A program made the translations under genes and the position numbers. A DNA stretch of 64,000 nucleotides from Candidatus Saccharimonadota bacterium (GTDB lineage Bacteria > Patescibacteriota > Saccharimonadia > Saccharimonadales > Saccharimonadaceae), in assembly GCA_017404725.1 (NCBI GenBank), contig JAFRBS010000029.1:17870-81869 (forward strand), written 5' to 3'. Below the pieces are notes generated by a model that saw only the letters and a program-made list of their open reading frames with translations, did no database searches and was not told where the DNA came from. Below are positions 31,969-40,722 of this stretch, piece after piece (the first letter of the stretch is position 1; each line of letters starts with the position of its first letter).

Positions 31969-32489
31969 TTCCAACGCTTAATTGCATCAGCAATCACCTG
32001 CTTCGCTTCCGCAATATCGCCAAACTTCTCGACTTTCGTCGTTCCCGGCTTCTTGAGATCCTTGTAATGATTGAAGTGAAACTCAATTTGCTCCAAAGTT
32101 CGCTTTGGCAAATCTTCAAGCGTCTGATAGCAATCGCCATTATTGCGGTCGTCCGCCGGCACGCAGATAATCTTATCATCTACTTCCCCGTCGTCAACAA
32201 ATTTCATTACGCCGAGAATTCTCGCGGCGGTGTAAACGCCGGTCGTGAGCGGCTGGTCGGTAATTAATAGCACATCGAGTTCGTCGCCGTCTTCATCCAA
32301 GGTCTGCGGAATAAACCCATAGTTACAAGGCTTCGCAAACGCCATTGGCTCTACGCGGTCAAGCATGAAGCAAGCTTTTTCCCTGTCCCACTCAATTTTA
32401 TGATTCGATCCAGTCGGAATCTCAACGACGACGTTGATTTCCCCGTTTTCATAATCCCCCGGTTCTAAGATTTTGTTAAAATCTGCCAT
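31962..32489 (-). CDS. ppa: Inorganic pyrophosphatase (family I)
   Basis: 175-aa soluble pyrophosphatase that hydrolyses PPi from biosynthesis, pulling polymer synthesis forward. Metal- and substrate-site residues appear in EIPTGSNHKIEWDREKACFMLDR (K/E/R set), CNYGFIPQTLDEDGDELDVLLI (the DxDxxD metal motif with DGDELD), and VPADDRNNGD. Length is normal. The ATG is preceded by AAAAGGAGAT. It converges with glyS; the stops are inside a shared long hairpin. Confidence 0.96.
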   Translation of the reverse strand: MADFNKILEPGDYENGEINVVVEIPTGSNHKIEWDREKACFMLDRVEPMAFAKPCNYGFIPQTLDEDGDELDVLLITDQPLTTGVYTAARILGVMKFVDDGEVDDKIICVPADDRNNGDCYQTLEDLPKRTLEQIEFHFNHYKDLKKPGTTKVEKFGDIAEAKQVIADAIKRWNA

Positions 32490-32515
32490 ATTATCTCCTT
32501 TTACATAGTATATGA

Positions 32516-32521
32516 TATAAT
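32516..32521 (+). promoter_or_regulatory. -10 box of the ABC exporter gene
   Basis: TATGATATAAT ends 6 nt before the ATG at 32528. Confidence 0.6.
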
Positions 32522-32527
32522 ATTTTT

Positions 32528-34321
32528 ATGGCAAAATCAAGCAAAAGCAAAAAAATTCTTGCCAGAAGAACGCTGCATTATTTTTGGAGTGCCCAATGGA
32601 AACATAAAGGCTTGACCCTAGGAACTTTTATTAGCACTCCCCTCGTTGCTCTATGGCGCGAAGTTTTTTCGGTCTATATTTTAGCAGATATTGTCACAAA
32701 GATTACCGAAAATCCTTCAATGGATTTCATCTTAAATAATCTCGTTCCGGAAGCCATACTTTTTATAGTACTTAGAATTATCTTTTCCAATATTCTTGGC
32801 GAGCTTCGGATTTACTGGCATTGGAAAATGGAAATTTACGCAATCTACAATTTGTCCAACCTATGTTTTGACGCAATTTCTGCTCAGTCTATGCAATTCC
32901 ATAACAATCGCTTCTCCGGCTCTCTCGTTTCTCAAGCCAATAAATTCACTTCCGCTTACGAGCGTTTTATGGACGTTTTGGTTTGGGATATTTTGCCAAT
33001 GGCCGTGTCGTTAATTTCTTCGTTGATAATTTTGTTCGTCCAAATCCCTATCTTTGCTACCGGTCTAACATTCTTTATCCTTGCCTATGGGCTAGTTTCC
33101 TTCCTTGCTTTCAAAAAAATCATTCCTTTGAACGCAAAAATGGCAAGCACCGAAAACCGCCGCACCGGTCAACTAGCAGACAGTATAACTAATATCGTTT
33201 CTGTGAAATCCTATGCTAGAGAAAAATACGAGCACTCGCGTTTCAAAAAATTTAGCACCAAGGTCGCGGATGCCACCTCGGATTTGCTTATCGCCGAATT
33301 AAAACGCAATATTGGATTTGATTTTGTCTATATGGGAATCTTTATCATTATTTTGATATTCCTTATTTTCGGACAACCGATTTTTGGCGTTCCACTTGGC
33401 GCTTTGATTTTGGCGTATCAATATACTGTCAACATTACCGACCGACTCTGGAGTTTTAACAACATATTCAAAAACATGAACCGCGTTTTTGGTGACGCTA
33501 AAGAAATGACGGAAATCTTAGACATGGAAGACGATGTCATTGATCTATCAGACGCAAAACCGCTGGTTGTCAAAGACGCAGAAATTTCGTTTAACCATAT
33601 TAATTTTAAGCACGCTGATGCGAAGGATGCGATTTTTGAAGATTTTTCGCTAGATATTAAGCCTGGTGAACGCATTGGTCTAGTTGGCGTTTCCGGTTCG
33701 GGTAAAACTACCTTAACTAAATTACTGCTGAGATTTGCAGACGTAAATCAAGGAACAATTACCATTGATGGCCAAGACATCAAACACGCTACGCAGCAAT
33801 CTTTGCGTGAAAATATCGCCTATGTTCCGCAGGAAACTTCCCTATTCCATCGCTCAACTGCCGAAAATATTGCCTATGCTAAGCCAGATGCTAAGCAGAC
33901 AGAAATCGAGCGCGCCGCGAAGCTTGCGAACGCAGATGAATTTATCAAAAATTTACCGGACGGCTACGAAACTTTGGTCGGCGAGCGCGGGATTAAACTT
34001 TCCGGCGGTCAGCGTCAGCGTATCGCCATCGCTCGTGCGATTCTAAAAGACGCGCCGATTCTGGTTTTGGATGAGGCAACCTCTGCGCTTGATTCCGAAT
34101 CTGAGGCTTTGATTCAAGGCGCTTTGGTTGAGTTAATGAAAAACCGCACTTCTATCGTTATTGCCCATCGCCTCTCCACGGTCGCCAGCCTTGATCGCAT
34201 TATCGTTCTGGAAAATGGCAAAATTGTTGAGCAAGGAACCCACAGGGAATTATTGATCAAAAACGGCGCCTACGCAAAACTCTGGTCGCGCCAATCCGGC
34301 GGATTTTTAGAAGAAAACTAA
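32528..34321 (+). CDS. ABC exporter half-transporter (TMD-NBD fusion)
   Basis: 597-aa type IV ABC exporter subunit. The N-terminal membrane domain (residues about 25-310) has around six TM helices; the NBD follows with Walker A GVSGSGKTTLTK, Q-loop YVPQETSLF, signature LSGGQRQRIAIARAIL, Walker B ILVLDEATSALD and the H-loop IVIAHRLS. It is a full half-transporter expected to homodimerise. Substrate is open: lipids, peptides or drugs. Its stop overlaps the convergent rarA stop by 4 nt (CTAA). Confidence 0.92.
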   Translation: MAKSSKSKKILARRTLHYFWSAQWKHKGLTLGTFISTPLVALWREVFSVYILADIVTKITENPSMDFILNNLVPEAILFIVLRIIFSNILGELRIYWHWKMEIYAIYNLSNLCFDAISAQSMQFHNNRFSGSLVSQANKFTSAYERFMDVLVWDILPMAVSLISSLIILFVQIPIFATGLTFFILAYGLVSFLAFKKIIPLNAKMASTENRRTGQLADSITNIVSVKSYAREKYEHSRFKKFSTKVADATSDLLIAELKRNIGFDFVYMGIFIIILIFLIFGQPIFGVPLGALILAYQYTVNITDRLWSFNNIFKNMNRVFGDAKEMTEILDMEDDVIDLSDAKPLVVKDAEISFNHINFKHADAKDAIFEDFSLDIKPGERIGLVGVSGSGKTTLTKLLLRFADVNQGTITIDGQDIKHATQQSLRENIAYVPQETSLFHRSTAENIAYAKPDAKQTEIERAAKLANADEFIKNLPDGYETLVGERGIKLSGGQRQRIAIARAILKDAPILVLDEATSALDSESEALIQGALVELMKNRTSIVIAHRLSTVASLDRIIVLENGKIVEQGTHRELLIKNGAYAKLWSRQSGGFLEEN

Positions 34322-35496
34322 TCTATGAATATTCGTTGATCTTTGATTTCGTCCGGCAGATAACTTTTATCAAGGTGGAACCCTGCCTCCCATTTCTGCC
34401 CTTTGCCAAAGCCCAGATCTTTCATCAGTTTTGTTGGCGCGTTGCGAAGATGTGTCGGTACTGGCAGTCCCATCGATTTTCTCGCCAAATCCTGCGCGCG
34501 AATCCAAGCGTCGTAAGACGTGCGACTTTTCTTCGACTTCGTCAGCGCGCAAACAACGTGCGATAGTATAATTCCCCCCTCCGGCATCCCGACTCGCTCG
34601 ATCGCTTCAAAACAGGAAACCGCAAGCGAAAGCCCGCCGTTTCCTGCCAGCCCAATGTCTTCCGAAGCAAAAATCACCATCCGCCGCGCGATAAACTTCG
34701 GGTCCTCCCCTGCCTCGACCATTCGCGCGAGATAATATAGCGCCGCGTCGGTATCACCGCCGCGCATCGATTTAATAAACGCGGAAATGTTATCGTAATG
34801 TTTATCGCCGGCCTTGTCATATCCCGGCACCTTCTTCCCCGCCGCTTCTTTGACAACTTCTTCGTTAACTTTCGGTGCCAAAGACAGCGCGAGCTCTAAG
34901 TCGCCGAGCGCGCTCCTAGCATCGCCGCCCGAAAGCTCTGCGAGATAATCTAGCGCCTTCGCGGTGACCTTTTTCGTCGCTTTCTCGGCCTTAATCGCCC
35001 GTTTTAAAACCTCCAAAATCGCCGCCTTAGACAGCGGGGAAACAACCACTACGCGTGAACGGGAGAGTAGCGGGGAAATAACTTCAAACGACGGATTCTC
35101 AGTCGTCGCGCCGATTAAAATGATCAAGCCAGATTCGACGTGCGGCAAAAACGCATCTTGTTGCGCTTTATTAAAACGGTGAATTTCATCTACGAACAGT
35201 ACGGTGCGTGTGCCCAAGTTCCAATTCTGCCGCGCCCTCTCGACTACGGTCGCAATATCTTTCTTCCCCGCCGTAACTGCCGAAAGCTCAACGAAGTCCG
35301 CCTTATATTCCCTCGCCAAAATTCTCGCCAGCGTAGTCTTCCCCGTCCCCGGCGGCCCCCAAAAAATCAGATTCACCGGTTCCCCCTTCTTCACGATTTC
35401 TGTCAGGATTTTCCCCTCACCAATAATTTCCTCTTGTCCGACAACTTCGTCCAGGTTTTTCGGTCGCATCCTCTCGGCTAACGGTACTCTATTCAT
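34318..35496 (-). CDS. rarA: Replication-associated recombination ATPase RarA (MgsA)
   Basis: 392-aa AAA+ ATPase that acts at stalled forks with SSB. Features: PLAERMRPKNLDEVVGQEEIIGEG, Walker A FWGPPGTGKTTLA, Walker B VLFVDEIHRFNKAQQDAFLPHVE, sensor 1 IGATTENPSFEV, and C-terminal RarA signatures DKHYDNISAFIKSMRGGDTDAALYYLARM, GEDPKFIARRMVIFASEDIGLA and PTHLRNAP. All catalytic elements are intact. The -10 box on the minus strand (35509-35504) is 7 nt before the ATG. Confidence 0.95.
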   Translation of the reverse strand: MNRVPLAERMRPKNLDEVVGQEEIIGEGKILTEIVKKGEPVNLIFWGPPGTGKTTLARILAREYKADFVELSAVTAGKKDIATVVERARQNWNLGTRTVLFVDEIHRFNKAQQDAFLPHVESGLIILIGATTENPSFEVISPLLSRSRVVVVSPLSKAAILEVLKRAIKAEKATKKVTAKALDYLAELSGGDARSALGDLELALSLAPKVNEEVVKEAAGKKVPGYDKAGDKHYDNISAFIKSMRGGDTDAALYYLARMVEAGEDPKFIARRMVIFASEDIGLAGNGGLSLAVSCFEAIERVGMPEGGIILSHVVCALTKSKKSRTSYDAWIRAQDLARKSMGLPVPTHLRNAPTKLMKDLGFGKGQKWEAGFHLDKSYLPDEIKDQRIFID

Positions 35497-35503
35497 AATA
35501 TAT

Positions 35504-35509
35504 ATTATA
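35504..35509 (-). promoter_or_regulatory. -10 box of rarA
   Basis: GTGGTATAAT on the minus strand ends 7 nt before the ATG at 35496. Confidence 0.6.
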
Positions 35510-35516
35510 CCACCAT

Positions 35517-35660
35517 ATTATAATTACCGACGACGGTGAGTATGAGGCCAAGGCGATTATTCTCGCGATCGGCTCAGAAGATAAAAAACTTGGGCTAGAA
35601 AACGAAGAGCATCGTCGCAGGATACTTGAATTAGAAACGAAGTATGGTATAATAGATTAA
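35517..35660 (+). pseudogene. Thioredoxin reductase (trxB) remnant
   Basis: A reading frame without a start codon encodes about 47 residues including TDDGEYEAKAIILAIGSEDK and KLGLENEE, which match the middle of thioredoxin reductase, just before its redox CxxC segment (family: E-x-x-x-x-A-x-I-x-A-x-G-x-x-x-x-x-L-G-x-x-x-E). The FAD-binding N-terminus and everything after are gone; a stop occurs 36 nt upstream in frame. It lies between rarA and tRNA-Phe. The end of the remnant contributes TATGGTATAAT, probably the -10 of the tRNA transcript. A fragment left by deletion is the simplest reading. Confidence 0.65.
35648..35653 (+). promoter_or_regulatory. Likely -10 box of tRNA-Phe
   Basis: TATGGTATAAT lies 95 nt before the tRNA. 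Between them is a U-rich nested hairpin at 35705-35739 (GAAAAA...TTTTTC), which may be a processing or attenuation structure. Confidence 0.4.
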
Positions 35661-35748
35661 GACGTTTGGCTCTGGTCGCTTATGCTCCCAGATCCTCGTT
35701 CGTCGAAAAAGCTGAAAAACGAGTTTTTCATCGTTTTTCTCCTCACTC

Positions 35749-35824
35749 GGCTCTGTAGCTCAGTTGGTAGAGCAGAGGCCTGAAGAGCCTTGTGTCACTG
35801 GTTCAAGTCCAGTCGGAGCCACCA
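35749..35824 (+). tRNA. tRNA-Phe (anticodon GAA)
   Basis: 76-nt tRNA. The acceptor GGCUCUG pairs with CGGAGCC with one G-U; D arm GCUC/GAGC; anticodon stem GAGGC/GCCUU around the loop CUGAAGA, giving anticodon GAA; T arm ACUGG/CCAGU with UUCAAGU. Discriminator A and CCA are encoded. Confidence 0.96.
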
Positions 35825-35830
35825 TATAAT

Positions 35831-36871
35831 ATGAGAATACCTTTCAAAAAGAAGCATTTAATCATATATCTCGCAGGAGCAATCCTGACGACCGGACTTT
35901 TTGGCGTGCTTGCGCGAACCATCCCGAACACGTTTGCGAACGATTCCGAAGAAGACCATATCGCCTCTGAAGTCCATCACGTTATAATTCACGACCAGAC
36001 GAAAAAGCTAACGATCAAAACCGACGCGATTACCGTCCGCGAAGCTTTGGAGCGCGCCGAGTATAAACTCGCTAATACGGATGTCGTTGAGCCGAAGCTG
36101 ACCACGCGCATCGACGCGGATAACTTCCATATTAACGTTTATCGTTCTCGGCCAGTTCTGATTATCGATGGCACGATGAAAAAATATGTCATGACCTCGA
36201 GCTACGACGGCAGAACTATCGCCGAAGCCGCTGGGCTGACGATTTATGATGGCGACGAAATCAAACTCATCAAAAACGAAAATTTCCTTGAAGCTGGCGA
36301 CGCCACGACTTACCAAATAATTCGAAACGGCGGCCGCACGATTACCGTCGAGACGCCGATTGCCTACGAAGAAGAAACTGTTAACGACACGAATTTGGCG
36401 GATGGCGCTTCCGAGGTTCGCCAAGTCGGCGAAGAGGGAATAAAATCCACAGTTTATAAAGTCAATTTCGTGAACGGGGAAGAAGTTTCCCGCGAACTCG
36501 TCGAGGAAAAAGTCACAAAAGAACCGGTCAAAAAGATTACAGCCGTCGGCTCGAAAGCCGCCACTCCGTCCGTTCCGCCAGAATGGGAAACTTGCGCAAC
36601 TTGGGCGCGCCAGGCTGGTGTTTCCGAAGCTGATCTCTATAATGCCCTGACCTTGATTTATCACGAATCTGGTTGCCGTGTGAACGCCGCTAACCCGTCC
36701 GGCGCTTATGGCATTCCACAGGCCCTACCGGGCAGCAAAATGGCTGAATTCGGCGACGACTGGCAGACTAACCCGATTACCCAAATCAAATGGATGGCGA
36801 AATATGTTACCGGTCGTTACGGCGGTTGGCAACAAGCTATGGCGTTTTGGTGGGGGCACCATTGGTACTAA
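35831..36871 (+). CDS. Rpf/YabE-like protein: DUF348, G5 and lytic transglycosylase-like domain
   Basis: 346-aa secreted cell-wall protein. An N-terminal membrane segment at residues about 9-28 is followed by DUF348-like repeats (KLTIKTDAITVREALERAEY; DGRTIAEAAGLTIYDGDEI), a G5 domain (RNGGRTITVETPIAYEEETVND ... VNFVNGEEVSRELVEEKVTKEPV), and a C-terminal lysozyme-like domain: TLIYHESGCRVNAANPSGAYGIPQALPG has the catalytic Glu in HESG, with the GGWQQAMAFWWGHHWY end. The architecture resembles RpfB of Actinobacteria, implying peptidoglycan remodelling of self or host. The ATG at 35831 is used; upstream codons read through the tRNA. Confidence 0.82.
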   Translation: MRIPFKKKHLIIYLAGAILTTGLFGVLARTIPNTFANDSEEDHIASEVHHVIIHDQTKKLTIKTDAITVREALERAEYKLANTDVVEPKLTTRIDADNFHINVYRSRPVLIIDGTMKKYVMTSSYDGRTIAEAAGLTIYDGDEIKLIKNENFLEAGDATTYQIIRNGGRTITVETPIAYEEETVNDTNLADGASEVRQVGEEGIKSTVYKVNFVNGEEVSRELVEEKVTKEPVKKITAVGSKAATPSVPPEWETCATWARQAGVSEADLYNALTLIYHESGCRVNAANPSGAYGIPQALPGSKMAEFGDDWQTNPITQIKWMAKYVTGRYGGWQQAMAFWWGHHWY

Positions 36872-37629
36872 AAAATAAAAAATCCCTCGGCCAAAATTGG
36901 CTGAAAGATCGCCAGCTCCTCGATTTGATTGCGAGTTATGCTAAAACGCCAGATGTTAATCTATGCCTAGAAATTGGCCCGGGCCTCGGGACGCTAACCA
37001 GTTCCCTCCTAAAACTTTTTCCGAAAGTTTTGGCGGTCGAGTTTGATGAAAATCTGGCAAAAAATCTGCCTAAATCTTTTCCTGGCAAAAATCTCGAAGT
37101 CATAAATGCGGATTTTCTGAATTTTGACCTCGAAAAAATCAAAGAGCCGTATGTCGTTGCCGGAAATATTCCCTATTATATCACTTCGCCGATCATCATG
37201 AAACTGCTCGAGGCGGGGAACCGTCCGGAGAAAATTGTTCTCCTCGTTCAGAAAGAAGTTGCCGAGCGTATCGTCGCGAAAAAAGGCGACCATACCCTGC
37301 TTTCCCTCTCCGTCCAAAATCTCGCTACGGTAGATCTCGGAGCGATCATCGAGCGGAATTTTTTTACGCCGCCGCCAAAAGTCGATAGCCAAGTTATTAT
37401 TTTAACCCCCCATGCGCAAACCGTCGAAAAAGAAGCCATTCGCCTCGCGAAAATTGGTTTTTCCTCGCCGCGTAAGAAACTGATCAATAATCTCGGCTAT
37501 AAAACTCAAGATATTTTGCCGCTTTTTAAAGAGTTAAAGCTCTCTCCTGACGCTCGCCCGTCGGATCTCGACCTGAAAGATTGGCAAAAATTATATAATT
37601 CGCTTGCAAAATTTAAACATAAGAGTTAA
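36862..37629 (+). CDS. rsmA: 16S rRNA dimethyladenosine transferase RsmA (KsgA)
   Basis: 255-aa methyltransferase that dimethylates A1518 and A1519 near the 3' end of 16S rRNA. Motifs: KKSLGQNWLKDRQLLDLIASY at the N-terminus (family KKSLGQNFL), LEIGPGLGTLTSSLL (SAM motif I), AVEFDENLA (acidic loop), NADFLNF, and VVAGNIPYYITSPI (NxPY catalytic motif). Homology begins at KNKKSLGQ, so the TTG at 36862 (with GTGGGGG 5 nt upstream) is the preferred start; GTG at 36850 is an alternative. It overlaps the Rpf-like gene by 10 nt. Confidence 0.93.
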   Translation: MVLKNKKSLGQNWLKDRQLLDLIASYAKTPDVNLCLEIGPGLGTLTSSLLKLFPKVLAVEFDENLAKNLPKSFPGKNLEVINADFLNFDLEKIKEPYVVAGNIPYYITSPIIMKLLEAGNRPEKIVLLVQKEVAERIVAKKGDHTLLSLSVQNLATVDLGAIIERNFFTPPPKVDSQVIILTPHAQTVEKEAIRLAKIGFSSPRKKLINNLGYKTQDILPLFKELKLSPDARPSDLDLKDWQKLYNSLAKFKHKS

Positions 37630-37665
37630 AATAGAACAAAGCATCATAAAAAGGGAGTATTTTTA

Positions 37666-39228
37666 ATGAATCCGGAAGACAACCAACCACAATCACCAAC
37701 CACTGGCCCTATGCCAGGCCCGGCGAATCCTACGCCTATAACCCCTGGGGTAAGTAACCCAATTCCCGACCAGCCGGATGTTACTGATGCGATTAATCAA
37801 CTGGCGGCTGATGCCGCTGCCGCTGGCGTCGAGGTTACCTCGGCCGCTCCTGAAGCCGCGCCAGCCGCGCCAGTCGCTCCGGCTGCTCCCGCTCCAGATA
37901 TTGCCGCTGCCGCTACCGAATTAGATGCGGACGCCGTGCTAGATTCTATTGACCAGCCGGACACTACTCCCGAAAATGCAATCCCGGCCGCTATCGGCGT
38001 CGACCCAGTAGCCTCGGCTAACGAAGCGGCGTCTAATTCGATTGATGCCGGAACTCCTGAAGAATCGACCGCCCCGACGGAAGAAGATGGTGCGAAAATC
38101 GTTTCTGAAGAAGGGGGCGAGGAAGAGCCAATCGAGCCGGCCGAGCCAGTTCCAGGCTCAATCGGCTCCGCGATCAATTATTCCGCAACCGCCTCAGACC
38201 ATTCTGAGCCGACAAAGAAGCCTACTGGCCTCGCCGCACTGTTTGCTAAAAAACCGAAGAAAGCTGAGGCCGCGCCAGCCGCTGTCTCTGAAGCGCCAGC
38301 CGCGCCAGTTGCGCCTGAAGCTCCATCCGCCCCTGAAGCCCCGGCTACTCCATTCGCGACTATCTCCGAAGCGTCAGCCCCTTCAGCCCCTTCAGCCCCT
38401 TCGGCCGCGCCAGCTCCTGAGCCGACTTCTGAAGAAACCCCAGAAGCCTCCCAGGAAATTCCCGAAAATGCCCCGATCTCGCCTGAGATGCCGATCGCCC
38501 CAGGCCTAGCTGCGCAGAAAAATAAGAAAAATAGCATCATTCTTGCCGCGATTATTCTTGGCGCCGTTGTTTTAGTAGCCATAATCGTTTTGATTATCAT
38601 CTTCATCGTTACGAGTGGCAACAATAAAACCACTACTACGACGAACACCACGAATAATAATACTACTATCGTCGAGGCCGAGCCGGAGGATACTTCCCTT
38701 ATCTGTACATATACCTCGACCGCGACCGACATCACCAACGCGAAGGATAAGGCGCTCGCTAGCTATGGGCTTAAGATGATCGCCAATTATACCGATGATG
38801 AGCTAGTCGATATGTCGATTTCCGGTACATATAATTATACTAACGCTGACGCCGCCTCCGAGGGTGCTCGCCAGGCGCGCGTGGCTTATACTCGAGAGTA
38901 TAACAAACTCAGCCTAAAGGAAGACCCGTTCTCGAGTAATTACCCAGTCACAGGCAACAGCTTTACCGCTTCGCACTTCGCCGATGCTGATGAAATCGAC
39001 GAGACGAACGCCGCGCTGTTATATCTTTCAGCAAATTCGAAGGGCGTCGTAGTCACGGACAAAGAAACCATTCGGAAAACCTTCACGAACAAGGGCTATA
39101 CTTGTTCCGGCGAAGAGGGCACAACGGATGAAACCGATGAGGATGATTCTACTGCCGCCGAAGACGATACTACCGTCGAAGATTACGAAGACGATGCCAC
39201 TATCGACGACTACGAAGACGAAGAGTAG
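37666..39228 (+). CDS. Pro/Ala-rich single-pass membrane protein
   Basis: 520 aa. Residues 1-285 are low complexity, rich in Ala, Pro, Glu and Ser with repeats such as APSAPSAPSA. A strong TM helix at about 291-317 follows a KNKKN stop-transfer. The outer domain (about 340-475) has LICTYTSTATDITNAKDKALASYGLK and a paired Cys at GYTCSGEE, consistent with one disulfide, and looks like a YehR/DUF1307-type lipoprotein fold. The last 50 residues are Asp/Glu-rich. Function unknown. The A/P-rich cytoplasmic arm could span or bind cell-envelope components. It has an AAAAGGGAG ribosome site and a terminator after the stop. Confidence 0.55.
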   Translation: MNPEDNQPQSPTTGPMPGPANPTPITPGVSNPIPDQPDVTDAINQLAADAAAAGVEVTSAAPEAAPAAPVAPAAPAPDIAAAATELDADAVLDSIDQPDTTPENAIPAAIGVDPVASANEAASNSIDAGTPEESTAPTEEDGAKIVSEEGGEEEPIEPAEPVPGSIGSAINYSATASDHSEPTKKPTGLAALFAKKPKKAEAAPAAVSEAPAAPVAPEAPSAPEAPATPFATISEASAPSAPSAPSAAPAPEPTSEETPEASQEIPENAPISPEMPIAPGLAAQKNKKNSIILAAIILGAVVLVAIIVLIIIFIVTSGNNKTTTTTNTTNNNTTIVEAEPEDTSLICTYTSTATDITNAKDKALASYGLKMIANYTDDELVDMSISGTYNYTNADAASEGARQARVAYTREYNKLSLKEDPFSSNYPVTGNSFTASHFADADEIDETNAALLYLSANSKGVVVTDKETIRKTFTNKGYTCSGEEGTTDETDEDDSTAAEDDTTVEDYEDDATIDDYEDEE

Positions 39229-39244
39229 AATATTATTACAGAAA

Positions 39245-39270
39245 CTCCCCTTGCGAAAGGGGCGTTTTTG
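39245..39270 (+). terminator. Terminator after the Pro/Ala-rich protein gene
   Basis: CCCCTT-GCGA-AAGGGG followed by CGTTTTTG. Confidence 0.85.
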
Positions 39271-39285
39271 TTATAAAATATAGAT

Positions 39286-40722
39286 ATGTCAGAAAACCAA
39301 AAAAACATTTATATCACAACCGCAATTCCTTATGTTAACGGCGCGCCGCATCTTGGCCACGCCATGGATTATCTCCTCGCGGATACATATACACGATACC
39401 AAAAATTAAACAATAAATCCGTCCGTTTTCAAGCCGGAACCGACGAACACGGTAGCAAGATTTATAAAAAAGCGGCAGAAAATGGCGTAGAAGTCAAGGC
39501 ATATGTCAGCGAAAACTCAAAAAAGTTCCAGGATTTTATTAAAAAACTTGGCGTAGAATATACCGATTTTATCAGAACAACCGATAAAGATCACGAACGC
39601 CGCGTCCAAGAAATCTGGCAGAAACTGGAACCGCATATTTATAAAAATTCCTATGAAGGCTGGTACTGCGAAGGTTGTGAACGTTTTATTACCCAGAAAG
39701 AATATGACGAAAACGGCGGAGTTTGTCCAGACCATCAAAAACCCTACGAAAAACTTTCCGAGGAAAATTATTATCTAAGAATTTCCGATTTTAAAGACGA
39801 GATTAAGCGCGCGATCAAAACCGACGAGATGAAAATTCTGCCAGATTTTCGCAAAAAGGAAATCCTAAAACTTCTCGAGGATTCGCCGGATGTTTCGATT
39901 TCGCGTCCGAAAGAACACGTTAAATGGGGCGTAAAAGTTCCTGGCGACGAAGATCAGATTATGTATGTTTGGCCCGACGCACTCGCGAACTACATCACGG
40001 TTCTAGGCTACCCAGACGAAGACATCTCCGAGTTTTGGCCAGCTAACGTCCAGATTGTCGGAAAAGACATTTTAAGGTTCCATACGATCATTTGGCCAGC
40101 AATGTTACTCGGACTTGGGCTGCCGCTCCCGAAGACGCTTTTGTCGCACGGCTTCGTTCTCGCGAACGGTCAGAAAATGAGTAAATCGATCGGCAATGTC
40201 GTCGATCCGCTCGAAGTTCTAGGAAAACACGGTCTTCCGGCTTTTCGTTATTATTTCTTGCGCCACGCCGATACTTTTCTCGACGCCGATTATACTGATG
40301 AAAAATATGAAGAGGCTTATAATAACGAACTCGCAAACGACCTTGGAAATCTCGTCCAGCGTCTCGCCGCGATGTGCAAAAAACAGGACCTAGGCGGCTT
40401 AGAAAATTTTGTGCCAGCCGACGATGAAAAATACCGCGAAATTATGGATGCCTTATATTTCAGCAGAGCTTTCGACTATGCATGGGAAAAAGTCCAGGCG
40501 ATTAATAAACGCATCGACGATACAAAACCATGGGAACTCGCAAAAGCAGGGAAGAGCGAGGAATTAAAAACTCTCCTAAATAGCCTTGCGACCGACCTTC
40601 TAAACGCGAACCATCTCCTAAAACCATTCTTGCCGGAAACTACCGAAACGATTGAGAAAATTTTTACCGCCGAGAAAATCGTTCCAGGCGACCCGCTATT
40701 TCCAAAATCGCTGTCCGCCTAA
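39286..40722 (+). CDS. metG: Methionyl-tRNA synthetase
   Basis: 478-aa class I synthetase. HIGH-type motif is in PYVNGAPHLGHAMDYLLADTYTRY (HLGH), the connective-peptide zinc site is WYCEGCERFITQKEYDENGGVCPDHQ (C-x2-C...C-x2-H, a single knuckle), and KMSKSIGN is the KMSKS loop. It ends after the anticodon-binding helical bundle, so the C-terminal EMAP-like tRNA-binding domain found in many bacteria is missing, as in other compact MetG. It converges with the LTA-synthase-like gene, overlapping by 27 nt. Confidence 0.96.
   Translation: MSENQKNIYITTAIPYVNGAPHLGHAMDYLLADTYTRYQKLNNKSVRFQAGTDEHGSKIYKKAAENGVEVKAYVSENSKKFQDFIKKLGVEYTDFIRTTDKDHERRVQEIWQKLEPHIYKNSYEGWYCEGCERFITQKEYDENGGVCPDHQKPYEKLSEENYYLRISDFKDEIKRAIKTDEMKILPDFRKKEILKLLEDSPDVSISRPKEHVKWGVKVPGDEDQIMYVWPDALANYITVLGYPDEDISEFWPANVQIVGKDILRFHTIIWPAMLLGLGLPLPKTLLSHGFVLANGQKMSKSIGNVVDPLEVLGKHGLPAFRYYFLRHADTFLDADYTDEKYEEAYNNELANDLGNLVQRLAAMCKKQDLGGLENFVPADDEKYREIMDALYFSRAFDYAWEKVQAINKRIDDTKPWELAKAGKSEELKTLLNSLATDLLNANHLLKPFLPETTETIEKIFTAEKIVPGDPLFPKSLSA

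Noticed and set aside
38270..38420. Repetitive GCC/CCT-rich tract as a mobile element
   Set aside because: It codes for an Ala/Pro/Ser low-complexity segment in frame and has no terminal repeats.
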